DNA of 64,000 bases from assembly GCA_021817255.1 (NCBI GenBank), contig JAKAVO010000002.1, forward strand, positions 1 to 64,000. The letters run 5' to 3'. Made by a program: the position numbers and the translations under genes. The DNA comes from Thermoplasmata archaeon. GTDB lineage: Archaea; Thermoplasmatota; Thermoplasmata; Thermoplasmatales; Thermoplasmataceae. The notes under the pieces were generated by a model. It searched no databases and was not told the origin of the DNA. It was given only the letters and a program-made list of their open reading frames with translations. Positions 9,830 to 19,572 of this stretch are shown one piece after another; the first letter of the stretch is position 1; the number at the start of each line of letters is the position of its first letter.

Positions 9830-10308
9830 TACTTTACCACCGTCAGATATCCTCTCATCAGATAATGATCATAGCCACAATACTCTACACATTCAAATAC
9901 AAATTTGCCTGTATGGTCTGGAGTAAATGAAACAGTGTTGTTCTGTCCTGGCACAGCATATATCTGTATATCGAACTGGGCTATGTATAGATCATGAATG
10001 ACCGCAAATTGATGAGATCCTTTTGTTGAACTTACTATGAGTGTGTAAGTTGTGTTCACATGAATTGTAAGGCTATCTGTGCAGGTATGCAACCCTGTTG
10101 AATTCTGTTTCTCAAAAACCCAAGCCCATTGTTCCCCCTGAACATCAATTATATGGTTGTTCGGGTTCAATTTAGAATGGGATACCTCTTTTGTCGCAAT
10201 GGAAAAAGAAGGAAGTCCAGTCGTGTATACGTTCAAACCAGCGGCTACACCGAGGACAACCAAGACTCCAACTATCCACATTGCCTCTATTTTTAATTTT
10301 TTGTTCAT
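9829..10308 (-). CDS. heme-copper oxidase subunit II (CuA domain)
   Basis: N-terminal TM, GSHQFAV, and ECVEYCGYDHYLM (CxxxCxxxHxxM CuA site). Confidence 0.93.
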   Translation of the reverse strand: MNKKLKIEAMWIVGVLVVLGVAAGLNVYTTGLPSFSIATKEVSHSKLNPNNHIIDVQGEQWAWVFEKQNSTGLHTCTDSLTIHVNTTYTLIVSSTKGSHQFAVIHDLYIAQFDIQIYAVPGQNNTVSFTPDHTGKFVFECVEYCGYDHYLMRGYLTVVK

Positions 10309-10553
10309 CTAAAATCCTCCCACTGATGGCTTCTGTCGCCTTTCTTTGAAACGGGATAAAAAAGCAATAGGCAGGTAAAGACTCCAGAAGCTATGCCGGC
10401 TCCATAGACAGGGGATGCATAGGTTGCCTCCATCTGGCCCTGCGTTGTTGCTTCATACCCTGTCAAAAAAATCGCCAGCAGAATGCTGCTGGCTATTCCA
10501 ACAATTATAGAGATGATTAAGAAAATAGTTACAACATTTGCCCCTTTACTCAT
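10305..10553 (-). CDS. small two-TM oxidase-operon protein (possible small oxidase subunit)
   Basis: 82-aa hydrophobic ORF overlapping the subunit II start. Confidence 0.6.
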   Translation of the reverse strand: MSKGANVVTIFLIISIIVGIASSILLAIFLTGYEATTQGQMEATYASPVYGAGIASGVFTCLLLFYPVSKKGDRSHQWEDFR

Positions 10554-10596
10554 ACGGCACCAATTATAATTTTTTATTAAAAGTTTATGTTTTGAG

Positions 10597-11046
10597 TTAG
10601 AATTTCTCTACGATTTTTATCTTTAGGAAGAGTTCAATTTTCCTGGCAGTTTTAATATCAGGTTTCAGGCTTCCCCTCTCTATAGCCGCTATTGACGTAC
10701 GCTTTTCCTTGATTTTTGCAGCAAATTCGTCCTGGGTGAGCCCTGTTTTCTCTCTTGACTCCCTTATTAAGGCTGCAAAATCGGGGACTATCTCAAGTTC
10801 GTCAATATCAGTTTCTTTTTTAAATTTCCTGGTTGGTTTAGGCTTGGCTATAAATAAAGGTTGAACTGGAATGCTGGTTGAAGTCGTGGGTGTTGCACTC
10901 CTTACCACTGGTTTATTCCTGTAATTTTCTATTGGTGTCCCAAATTTTTCACAATTGCTGCAGACCGCCATTACTGCGCCATCTATTTTGACTTTCTTTA
11001 AATGATCAGCCTTTTTTCCACATAATTCACATTCCATATAATTCAC
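10597..11046 (-). CDS. archaeal MBF1-like transcription factor (zinc ribbon plus Cro/C1 HTH)
   Basis: CELCGKKA...CSNC followed by IRESREKTGLTQDEFAAKIKEKRTSIAAIERGSLKPDIKTARKIELFLKI. Confidence 0.93.
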   Translation of the reverse strand: MNYMECELCGKKADHLKKVKIDGAVMAVCSNCEKFGTPIENYRNKPVVRSATPTTSTSIPVQPLFIAKPKPTRKFKKETDIDELEIVPDFAALIRESREKTGLTQDEFAAKIKEKRTSIAAIERGSLKPDIKTARKIELFLKIKIVEKF

Positions 11047-11124
11047 TCTCTTAGGTTTGGGATTTTCATTAACCTTATTTACTTTTTTCCTTTGAAAAAT
11101 ATTTTCAGTGCCTGTGATCAGGAA

Positions 11125-11739
11125 TTAAATGAAACCCTGCCCAAGTACTGCGAGAAATGCTATGGAAAATGAAAGAAATATCAGGTATATGTAAAAGTTC
11201 CACTTCAAAATGGTGAATCCAACAAGTGGGGGAATGGGAAGGCTTGAGAGGACTGCAACAAGCAGATTAGAACTGCTTAATATTAATAACACAAGTTTGA
11301 GTGGGCCGGAAGTGAAGAATAAATAACCGGAAATGCCCAATCCGGCTGTCATATTTGCCATGGGGCCGCTAATTGCAATTTTTCCATCTATATCTTTATT
11401 GCCTGATGTTATCAGCCCTGTACTTCCTGGCAAAGAGATTATAAAGCCAAATATGGAAGTAATGAGCGCTACTATAATTCCTGACATGTATAATGTATAG
11501 TTCACCCTGATTCCGTACCTGTTTGCAACAAAATTAGTGGAGAGATAGTTAAGGGCAAATGCCACGAGGGAAGATAGTATGCCGGCTGGAAGCAGGATAA
11601 AAAGAAATTTTTCAGGTGCGTAACCATGGATAATTCGCCCATAGGCGATACTTATGGCAAGCCCCATTACTATGAAGGATATAAGAAAATCTTCCTTAAA
11701 TGAATGGTGCCTTGGGAAATTGAAATTTAATATGTCCAT
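11125..11739 (-). CDS. M50/site-2-protease-like membrane protein lacking catalytic motifs (predicted pseudoprotease)
   Basis: ALNYLSTNFVANRYG aligns by eye to HExxHxxVAxRYG of archaeal M50 proteins; GKIAISGPMANM matches GKISLAGPxxN; LPIPPLVG matches xPxPPLDG with D replaced. Confidence 0.7.
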   Translation of the reverse strand: MDILNFNFPRHHSFKEDFLISFIVMGLAISIAYGRIIHGYAPEKFLFILLPAGILSSLVAFALNYLSTNFVANRYGIRVNYTLYMSGIIVALITSIFGFIISLPGSTGLITSGNKDIDGKIAISGPMANMTAGLGISGYLFFTSGPLKLVLLILSSSNLLVAVLSSLPIPPLVGFTILKWNFYIYLIFLSFSIAFLAVLGQGFI

Positions 11740-14700
11740 TAAGCAAACCCGCCATCTAGGCTCTCAACAGCTACCTTTAGCTTTATGGCACCCCTTATTC
11801 CCAGGTTAAATTTAACACTGTAGACAAAAGGATTGGAAAATGGCATAGATGCTGCTTCATGAAGCAGTTTTACAGTAGCAGGGTCTTTTGGAATATGCTT
11901 TACCTTGAAATGGTAATATGAATCGTCCACATAATCCTTCAGCATCTTTGCAAGCTCTATGTCCTTGGATCCGTTTCCAAGGAAAAATAAAGGCAGATTT
12001 AGCTCTTCTACAGTTGTAATTCCCGTCTTCCTGTAAATATTTTTCATGATTCTGCACGACTCCCTCTCAAGATAATCAATGTCAATCCCTTCAAAATTTG
12101 TTGGAGTGTTGAGAAAGTCATATATCTCGTCGATCTTTGATACTTCTATTCTTGTGTGGACAACCGCTTCCCTTTTGTCTAAAAATTTGTTGTGCTTGAT
12201 GCAGGCTTTCATTAATTTCTCAGAAAGCGCTATGACTTTGGTTCTGTTAGCCGTTTTCTTAAGAACCCCCATAAGATAGGTAAACTTTTCCTGTGTCAGT
12301 GTTTTCTGGTGTTCCTTTGACAGTATGTCTTCTGCCATAGCAAAATTTCCTACCTTTATCAGGGTGAGAGTGACTGTTTCGGTAGAATCTTCATTAAGAA
12401 TTGTGGGGAACGCTTCGTACAGCTTTAAAACTTCTTTGTAAAGGCCGTTGTTGAAATTTATTCTTTCCATCCTGGCAAAGGCATCTGCCCTTTTGTCTTT
12501 TGCAATGTTTAGTTTAAGGTATTGCGAACAGTCTGTGTTTGCCTCTTCGAATTTGCCTGCATCTGACAGTTTCTCAACCAGGATGGAAATAATCCTGGCA
12601 TCCTCGGGATTATTGCGGAACAACATTCTCAGGACTTCAAGGCTGTCAGAGTTTTTCTGTTCGGAAATCATCCTTGAAGAAATATCCAGCCCAAGGCTGG
12701 TGTTTGCAGTCCTCTTTAATAATGAAATCAGCTGTGACCTGATAATTCTGTTCTCCCAGTATCTGTCAACAATATTTTCCAGTACCGGTTCCATTGAACT
12801 GTCCACTTTGTTTATTCCCTTAATCGTAAGGTTCAGTTTTTCAACGTTTCCTGAAACTTCGTATAACTTAAGTGTGAATGCAGGCTTATTTTTGAGTTGT
12901 TCAATCGATTTTTCTGCCTCCTTGAACCTCCCCTGTTCTATTAATGTTTCAACCAGCCCACCGAGAGTTTCCTCCTTTGTTTCTTCCTGAAGGCTCTTCC
13001 TGAAGAAATGTTCTGCCGTAATTGGATCTTTATTTACAAGGTAATAGTCTCCAAGTATGCCATTTATGCTTGCTGGCAATTTCAGGGAGGCGTATTCATT
13101 TATCACGCTGTCAAGTTTTTCTTTGCTTCCATACTCCTTGAGATCCATGATATAGTTAATTATGTCACTTTCTTCCTTTGTTCTCATTCCACATATTTTG
13201 CTGCCTATATTCAAAACTTCAATGAAATTCCCTTCCTTCTTTTTAACTTCTCTCAGTACCCTCAGGGATTCAGGGTTTTCAACGCCTGAAAATTCAAGAA
13301 GGTCAATGAAGTTTAAGAGTGATGGCTCATCCATTTTCTGTATTTTGCTGTAAACCAGCATCCATGGAACATAAAGCCCCCCTCCGGAACTGACAATTTG
13401 TTCTACCTCTTTTACAATCTCTTCCTCCCTGAGTTCATCAATTTTAACCTGAAGCATTAGCCCCCTGATGGGGTTTGCAGAAAGCAGGTTGTATGCTGAT
13501 TCCAGTTTTGCAGCTTTGCTCTTGCTTATCTTCACGCTGTTTTCTGAAATAATTTCAAAGTATGTGAGATAAGGATCCTGTTCCTGCAGGTTTAATAAGA
13601 TTTTCTTCGCCTCTTCATAATTGCCTTCCTTCAGGAAAAGGTTTATTCTGGGGTAATTGTAAAACATTAGATCCTGGCCCGGGCCAGTTCCATGTTGTTT
13701 TAATATTCCGTTTATTTCTGATTCCGCATCTTCTATGGAAGTGCTGTCAATTTGTTTCCATAACCTGTTCAGTTTAATCAGATTGCTTAATGCATTTCCT
13801 TCAATGAGCCCTTCGATTGTGCCCAGATAATTCTCCTTAAGGCTGTTGCCGTAAATATAATCCTTTATCAGATTGAGGTATGCGTTCAGTTGAATAGGTA
13901 AATTCCCACTGCTGCCAGCATAATTGGCCCAATTTTCATTGTTCCTCATTGTCCTTAGGAATGCGATGTGTATTCTGTCATCAATGTGCTGAAAATCAAG
14001 ATTGCGCACTGATGCTATGGCTTCTTCGACTTTTCCATTTTCCAGGTTTGCAATAATAAAGAATGGCAGCAATTCCTGGTTCTTGAGATCAAGATTGCTT
14101 ATTGACTGGACCTCTGTAATTTTGTTCCACATTTTCCTGGTTTCCATATCCTTCAAAAATTGGGATGTGAATGAAATATCTTCAGGGGAATCCTTGATAT
14201 ATTTTATGCACTTTTGCATATATTCCTTGTTGTTGCCTTCAAGTTTTGACAATTCTGCATCCAGTTTTAAACCGTTCTTGGAATTCAGGGTCTCCCGGGA
14301 TGCCTTTGCAAGTGTATCTTTAGCCTTTTTAAGATTATTTTCAAAAAGATATAGCTGTGCTACATAGAGGATTGATTTCTGGGACATGTTTTTGCCCATG
14401 CCAGAACTTTCAATGTAATCTATAGCTTCCCTGTAATTTCTCATTTTTACGCAGGCTTCAATAAAACTTTCCTCCAGTTGTTTTGAGGAACCCATGATGC
14501 TCTTCCTCTTAGTGAGGAACGCAATTATCCTTTCCCATTCGTTTGTTTTTCCAAGTGCATCAATATAAAGTTCAATTGCCTCCTGGTTGTTTTGGGATAT
14601 GAGAAGAATTTTTTGCAAAATGTCTATTGCATTCTGGTAATCCCCCACTTTTATAAATAGGGATGAAAGCCTTAAAAGAGAGCCCTCGTCCTTGAAATTT

Positions 14701-15377
14701 GCTATATCCACTGTTTTCAAAAGTGATACAAGGGATGGCGTCTCCATGTTCAGATCCAGAGTCTCAAGATAGTCTATTATGTAGTCAGAATTGGAGGGTT
14801 CTGCTATGGTGATGAGTTTGAGAAATTTCAACAGTTCCCTCTTTCCATTGCTGCTTTTATAATTCTTGATGATTTCCTTGTTTATCACGAAAGAGTTTGT
14901 GTTTATATATTTTCTAAACAGGTTTTCATCAAAAATTCCATTTGCGGATAGCAATAAAGCTGCGTAATCCCATAGGTCTGTAAGATCTGCAATTTCAGTA
15001 ATATTGTCAATAATATCCTGGGAATTGAACAGTTTGACGTTGGATTTTAAATATTCCCTTGCAAGATCTGTATTTTTTTCATTGGCAAGAGCCTTTGTGT
15101 AAAAGTTCTGTATCAGTTCACTCTCCCTGATAGCCATGTAAAAATGCCGGTATACGCTTGAATCCCATACATGCATATTTACCCATAGTTCCCTGACCAC
15201 AGTCTCAATCTTTGCCTTAAGTTCTTTATCTTTCTGCAATAAAAGTATGTATTCAGGAATCTGCAAAACTTTAACCAGTTTGCTCAACTGATCCTGTTTT
15301 TCATCCTCTTCTTTAGAATCAAGAAACCTGTCAATTATTTTGTTTAGATTTCTCTTTGACTCATCGCTTTCCAACAT
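11739..15377 (-). CDS. large TPR-repeat protein (1212 aa)
   Basis: Repeated helical hairpins of TPR type, e.g. LSSLFIKVGDYQNAIDILQKILLISQNNQEAIELYIDALG; LVETLIEQGRFKEAEKSIEQL. Confidence 0.85.
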   Translation of the reverse strand: MLESDESKRNLNKIIDRFLDSKEEDEKQDQLSKLVKVLQIPEYILLLQKDKELKAKIETVVRELWVNMHVWDSSVYRHFYMAIRESELIQNFYTKALANEKNTDLAREYLKSNVKLFNSQDIIDNITEIADLTDLWDYAALLLSANGIFDENLFRKYINTNSFVINKEIIKNYKSSNGKRELLKFLKLITIAEPSNSDYIIDYLETLDLNMETPSLVSLLKTVDIANFKDEGSLLRLSSLFIKVGDYQNAIDILQKILLISQNNQEAIELYIDALGKTNEWERIIAFLTKRKSIMGSSKQLEESFIEACVKMRNYREAIDYIESSGMGKNMSQKSILYVAQLYLFENNLKKAKDTLAKASRETLNSKNGLKLDAELSKLEGNNKEYMQKCIKYIKDSPEDISFTSQFLKDMETRKMWNKITEVQSISNLDLKNQELLPFFIIANLENGKVEEAIASVRNLDFQHIDDRIHIAFLRTMRNNENWANYAGSSGNLPIQLNAYLNLIKDYIYGNSLKENYLGTIEGLIEGNALSNLIKLNRLWKQIDSTSIEDAESEINGILKQHGTGPGQDLMFYNYPRINLFLKEGNYEEAKKILLNLQEQDPYLTYFEIISENSVKISKSKAAKLESAYNLLSANPIRGLMLQVKIDELREEEIVKEVEQIVSSGGGLYVPWMLVYSKIQKMDEPSLLNFIDLLEFSGVENPESLRVLREVKKKEGNFIEVLNIGSKICGMRTKEESDIINYIMDLKEYGSKEKLDSVINEYASLKLPASINGILGDYYLVNKDPITAEHFFRKSLQEETKEETLGGLVETLIEQGRFKEAEKSIEQLKNKPAFTLKLYEVSGNVEKLNLTIKGINKVDSSMEPVLENIVDRYWENRIIRSQLISLLKRTANTSLGLDISSRMISEQKNSDSLEVLRMLFRNNPEDARIISILVEKLSDAGKFEEANTDCSQYLKLNIAKDKRADAFARMERINFNNGLYKEVLKLYEAFPTILNEDSTETVTLTLIKVGNFAMAEDILSKEHQKTLTQEKFTYLMGVLKKTANRTKVIALSEKLMKACIKHNKFLDKREAVVHTRIEVSKIDEIYDFLNTPTNFEGIDIDYLERESCRIMKNIYRKTGITTVEELNLPLFFLGNGSKDIELAKMLKDYVDDSYYHFKVKHIPKDPATVKLLHEAASMPFSNPFVYSVKFNLGIRGAIKLKVAVESLDGGFA

Positions 15378-15587
15378 GCTTGTTCTATTATACTACATAT
15401 GTATAATAATTTAATTGGTTTTGCCTTTCCAGTTAAATTGTTTTTAATTAATGTTCAGTACTGGGTTACAGTGTTTCACCCATCCTTTCCAGGATTCAAA
15501 AGGTGAACAATGAATGTTCGGAAAGAATCCAGTTTCCTGATCCAGCCATCGATGAAAAACAGGGATTTTAGTGGAATGGTTCAGACG

Positions 15588-16073
15588 TTATTCTTTCAGG
15601 TAGCTGTCCTTGAGCTCCAGGTAATCTTCTGCATTCTTTTTTGCCATTTTTTCATATTCTGCTGAAGAAGATTTTACCTTGCCAGGGACACCAGCAACCA
15701 TGCTGTGTTCTGGAATCCTTGAGTTTTCAAGGATTACTGTTCCGGCAGCCACAACCGTGCCTTTGCCTATTACGCTTCCATTCATTATTATTGCACCCAT
15801 GCCTATGAGGCAATTATCCTCAATTCTGCATCCGTGAATCACGGCATTATGGCCAATGGACACATACTTGCCAATATAAACATCGTATCCTGGATCACCG
15901 TGGATAGTTACATTATCCTGTATATTGGAATAATCGCCAATAATAATTTTCCCGAGATCTCCCCTTATTGACGCAAAGTCAAAAATAGAACACTCTTTGC
16001 CTATTTTAACGTCTCCCCTGATTGAGCAATTGTCTGATATGTATGTTTTATTGCCATGCCCTTCGAATCCCAT
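15588..16073 (-). CDS. gamma-carbonic anhydrase/hexapeptide-repeat protein
   Basis: Left-handed beta-helix hexapeptides; SIRGD and NVTIHGD...IGHNAVIHGC carrying the three metal His. Confidence 0.9.
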   Translation of the reverse strand: MGFEGHGNKTYISDNCSIRGDVKIGKECSIFDFASIRGDLGKIIIGDYSNIQDNVTIHGDPGYDVYIGKYVSIGHNAVIHGCRIEDNCLIGMGAIIMNGSVIGKGTVVAAGTVILENSRIPEHSMVAGVPGKVKSSSAEYEKMAKKNAEDYLELKDSYLKE

Positions 16074-16178
16074 TCATAGAAATTATGCAAGCATATATGT
16101 TATTTCTCACACTTTATCAATGGAAGTTGATGTAAGGTTAATAAATAAGTAAACAATTCGGAAAGAAAGTGAAGTCAT

Positions 16179-16619
16179 ATGGCTAGAATGCACACTAGAA
16201 AGAAAGGGAAATCAGGATCAAAAAACTCTTTTTACGGGGCAACGCATAACTGGGTACAGCAAAGCCCAAAGGAACTGGAAGAAATTATTATTCAGCTAAG
16301 GAAAGATGGATTAACTGCGTCACAGATTGGGATAAAGTTGAGGGATTCATATGGGATTCCAAGAGTTAAAGCAGTAATGCATTCAAAAATGGGAGACGTA
16401 TTGGAAAAGAATGGTTTAAAGAAAGAGGTTCCGGAAGATTTAATGAGTTTAATAAACACCTACAAGCGGGTTTCAGCCCATATGCAGGTAAACAAGAGAG
16501 ACCTCAACAACGGAAGAAAAAGAGCACTTATCATGTCCAAAATGCTGAGGCTCGTAAGGTATTACAAGGAGAATGGGTACCTTAAGCGCGAATGGGAACT
16601 TAACAAAGTCCTTCAATAA
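16179..16619 (+). CDS. rps15: 30S ribosomal protein S15
   Basis: MARMHTRKKGKSGS...W...DGLTASQIGIKLRDSYGIP...LRLVRYYKENGYL. Confidence 0.97.
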   Translation: MARMHTRKKGKSGSKNSFYGATHNWVQQSPKELEEIIIQLRKDGLTASQIGIKLRDSYGIPRVKAVMHSKMGDVLEKNGLKKEVPEDLMSLINTYKRVSAHMQVNKRDLNNGRKRALIMSKMLRLVRYYKENGYLKREWELNKVLQ

Positions 16620-16621
16620 GC

Positions 16622-17980
16622 ATGATTACAGATTTAATTTCCAAAGAGTTTTCGGAATCCCTTGAACGGGGAAAAAGATTTTTTTTAAAATATGATTATT
16701 TCAGGATACTGGCCCATTATGATGGCGATGGGACAAGCGCAAGCATAATTCTCACAAAATTGCTTATCAGAAATAATAAAAAATTTCATCTTGGTTTTAT
16801 TAAGGATCTTTCAGTTGAAGGTTTTTCCAAACGTATTATGGAAGAGCCCAACCTGCCAACAATTATTGTGGATGCCGGTTCAGACCAGATAGGTTACGTG
16901 GAAGGGGAAAGAGCCGAGACATTAGTCCTTGACCATCACTTCTACAACAATGAAAAGAAGGATGAGCTGAATATAAATTCCAGAGATTATGGAGTAGACG
17001 GCACGAGAGACGCCTGCGGATCAACAATGGCTTTCATTTTTGCAGTATACATAAACGAGGAGAATTCAGATCTGCTTCCTTTCATGATATCCGGATCCAT
17101 TGCAGACAAGCAGGACTTATCCGGGTTCAGGGGATTAAATAAGGCTCTGATTGATAGATATGGCAAAAATATCGAAAGCAAACATGTACTGAATTTAGAC
17201 GGGGAAAATATACTGGATGCCCTCGTTTATTCCACAGAACCGTTTTTCAAAAACATTTCAGGTTCTCTGGAAGGGACAAAGAAAATACTTGAAAAGTTAT
17301 CAATAAACCCGGATTTAAAGCCGGAAGACCTCAGTAAAGATGACACTTTAAAACTTGGCAATTATCTTGGGTATCTTCTCTCTTTCCAGGGTGCACACTC
17401 AGAGGCAATTTCCTACCTGGAAAAAGATGAACTCTATTTTGGCAATGGCTTTTCTGCCACTTCACTCTCAAAGATAATAGACGCAAATTCTAAAAACGGA
17501 GACAACAACATTCCAGTGGAATTTTTCATGGGAAACAATTCTCTTCGTACAGAGATGATTGGCAACAAAAGGAAATATGAAACGAAATTGATTGACTATA
17601 TTACAAGAGCGTATAAGTCAATATCAAAGGAAAAGAACCTTCAGTTTTTTTACGCTCCAGGCTCAGAGATGGCAGGAGCCATATCCGGCCAGCTAATGCT
17701 CTATCTTCTGGATCAGGACAAACCTGTAATAGGGTTCAATGTGGGGGATGACAATACTCTCATATCATCCAGGGGGAACAGGAGAATGGTTGAAAATGGA
17801 TTGAACTTATCCCTCGTCATGAAAGAGTGCACCATGAAGGTTGGTGGTTCAGGAGGAGGCCACGATATTGCCGCAGGAGGTTCAATACCAAGGGGAATGG
17901 AAAGGCAATTTCTGGAATTTGCAGATGAACTCATAGGCATTCAATTGAACAAGCCTGGAGAAACCCTGCCTCGAGAATGA
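16622..17980 (+). CDS. DHH-family (RecJ-like) single-strand exonuclease
   Basis: HYDGDGTSASIIL, VDAGSDQ, VLDHHF, and C-terminal DHHA1 GGSGGGHDIAAGGSIP. Confidence 0.93.
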   Translation: MITDLISKEFSESLERGKRFFLKYDYFRILAHYDGDGTSASIILTKLLIRNNKKFHLGFIKDLSVEGFSKRIMEEPNLPTIIVDAGSDQIGYVEGERAETLVLDHHFYNNEKKDELNINSRDYGVDGTRDACGSTMAFIFAVYINEENSDLLPFMISGSIADKQDLSGFRGLNKALIDRYGKNIESKHVLNLDGENILDALVYSTEPFFKNISGSLEGTKKILEKLSINPDLKPEDLSKDDTLKLGNYLGYLLSFQGAHSEAISYLEKDELYFGNGFSATSLSKIIDANSKNGDNNIPVEFFMGNNSLRTEMIGNKRKYETKLIDYITRAYKSISKEKNLQFFYAPGSEMAGAISGQLMLYLLDQDKPVIGFNVGDDNTLISSRGNRRMVENGLNLSLVMKECTMKVGGSGGGHDIAAGGSIPRGMERQFLEFADELIGIQLNKPGETLPRE

Positions 17981-18051
17981 CATAAAATTAAAACAAATGT
18001 CCGAAAAGCAGAGCACAAACTTTTTAATATATAAATTCATTTTATTATTGA

Positions 18052-18699
18052 ATGGCAAGGCTGGGAATATACACCTCAGATTTTAGGTTTTATTATAAAG
18101 TCCTGCAACTGCTCAAGGAGAGGGGCATGCCCTTTGTTTCAATTGAAAATCCCATAAATGTTCCATCGGATGTGCCTGTTGTTTTAAGCTCGTCATATGA
18201 CAAATGCATACTTTATGACCAGATCAGGGAAGATGATGCAATGAAGGCTATCAGGCAGGCTATGCCCTATCTTCTTGAAAAAAGATTGTTCAATGAGATA
18301 TTTATCGGAATAGATCCAGGGCCGAAACCCGGAATAGCTGTGCTTGCGGACAGAATCCTGGTTGAAGCTTTTGAACTTGGGGATGTACGATCCATTGCGG
18401 ATGTTATTAATGATATATTGCAGGGGTACAATGCCAGGTTAATATCCATAAGAATTGGCAATGGTGACAGGCCAAACAGGGAAAAGATTCTGAGTGTTCT
18501 CAAAGGGGTGGATGTGCCCATAAACATAGTTGATGAAAACGGTACAAGCATGCCCCATAAAACACATGATAATATAATATCTGCAGCAAGGATAGCAAAT
18601 ATAGAGAATTTTGACAAAGTAAAGGTTTCCGGGATTAGAAAAAGCAGCAGGCGGAGCCAGATAGAAAGGGAATTTATTACTATTAAAGCATTCCTTTGA
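18052..18699 (+). CDS. predicted RNase H/RuvC-fold protein, uncharacterised
   Basis: IFIGIDPGPKPGIAVL (first acidic strand), ISIRIGNGDRPNRE, VDENGTS, HDNIISAARIA (C-terminal acidic helix). Confidence 0.75.
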   Translation: MARLGIYTSDFRFYYKVLQLLKERGMPFVSIENPINVPSDVPVVLSSSYDKCILYDQIREDDAMKAIRQAMPYLLEKRLFNEIFIGIDPGPKPGIAVLADRILVEAFELGDVRSIADVINDILQGYNARLISIRIGNGDRPNREKILSVLKGVDVPINIVDENGTSMPHKTHDNIISAARIANIENFDKVKVSGIRKSSRRSQIEREFITIKAFL

Positions 18700-19572
18700 T
18701 TATTTTTTGGCGATCTTTTTAGGTTTCTCCCTTCTTGTTCTCCATTTAGGCTGTTTTGTCCCCCTTCCTCTTCCGGATGAAAGCCCCAGAAACACCATGA
18801 ATACAATTACTATGCCCGCTATGTAATATATCCAGTTATAGTTTGCAGGTTTGCCATAGAAGAATTTAGATGTGTAGGAAACTGAAAGTCCGCTTTTATA
18901 TGACGCTGAGTGAAGAATCTTTACTTGAAATGTATTGACTTTGCCGTAATCTACAGCAGTTGATATTACTGTAATGTTGAGGCTCTTCTTTGAATATGGC
19001 GACAGTTTGCTAATTGTTTCTGTTTTCAGGGTGACCCCATTAATTATAAAATCAAGAGATACGTTATAGTAAGGCACATAATTGGAATTGTAGATTTCTG
19101 CGTACAGTTTTATTGGAGCAAAAACCTTGACGTTAAATGAGGATGTGTAATTTACCGGTGTGCCAAGAAATGTTGCAGTAACGATTACAGTTCCATGAAT
19201 TGTTTGGTTAGCAGCTTCAGGAGCGGTGATGCTGAACTCAAAGAATCCATTTTTTGAACTCTTATGGGTTGTATTTACAGGGGACATCCCCTTGACATAA
19301 TTAGCTCCCAGGTATAGCGTGGCATTATAGTTGGAATAGCCTGAAGTTGAGTTTACAAAAACGGAAAAGTGTTGCCCTTCATATGCCTGGGATATGAGGG
19401 AGATTGATGACTTGAAGCCGCCGCCAGAAAAAAAAGTTGATTCCTTACTGTTGAGAGCATTAGCCTGTGCCTGATGAGTGTGCGTTGCACCTGCTGAAGC
19501 AAATGTGACGGGAACAGACATCATTACCACTGATAGTATGGTTAAAACTACAATAAACGTTCGCCTATTCAT
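18700..19572 (-). CDS. secreted/type I membrane protein with Ig-like ectodomain and basic cytoplasmic tail
   Basis: N-terminal signal, several N-x-S/T sequons, C-terminal TM (IYYIAGIVIVFMVFLGL) followed by RGRGTKQPKWRTRREKPKKIAKK; ATGA overlap with the aglB-like gene. Confidence 0.7.
   Translation of the reverse strand: MNRRTFIVVLTILSVVMMSVPVTFASAGATHTHQAQANALNSKESTFFSGGGFKSSISLISQAYEGQHFSVFVNSTSGYSNYNATLYLGANYVKGMSPVNTTHKSSKNGFFEFSITAPEAANQTIHGTVIVTATFLGTPVNYTSSFNVKVFAPIKLYAEIYNSNYVPYYNVSLDFIINGVTLKTETISKLSPYSKKSLNITVISTAVDYGKVNTFQVKILHSASYKSGLSVSYTSKFFYGKPANYNWIYYIAGIVIVFMVFLGLSSGRGRGTKQPKWRTRREKPKKIAKK

Noticed and set aside
15420-15587. Possible C/D-box sRNA between the TPR gene and the carbonic anhydrase
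   Set aside because: Only loose C and D box matches (CGATGA, CTGA) with poor C/D-prime spacing; not supportable.
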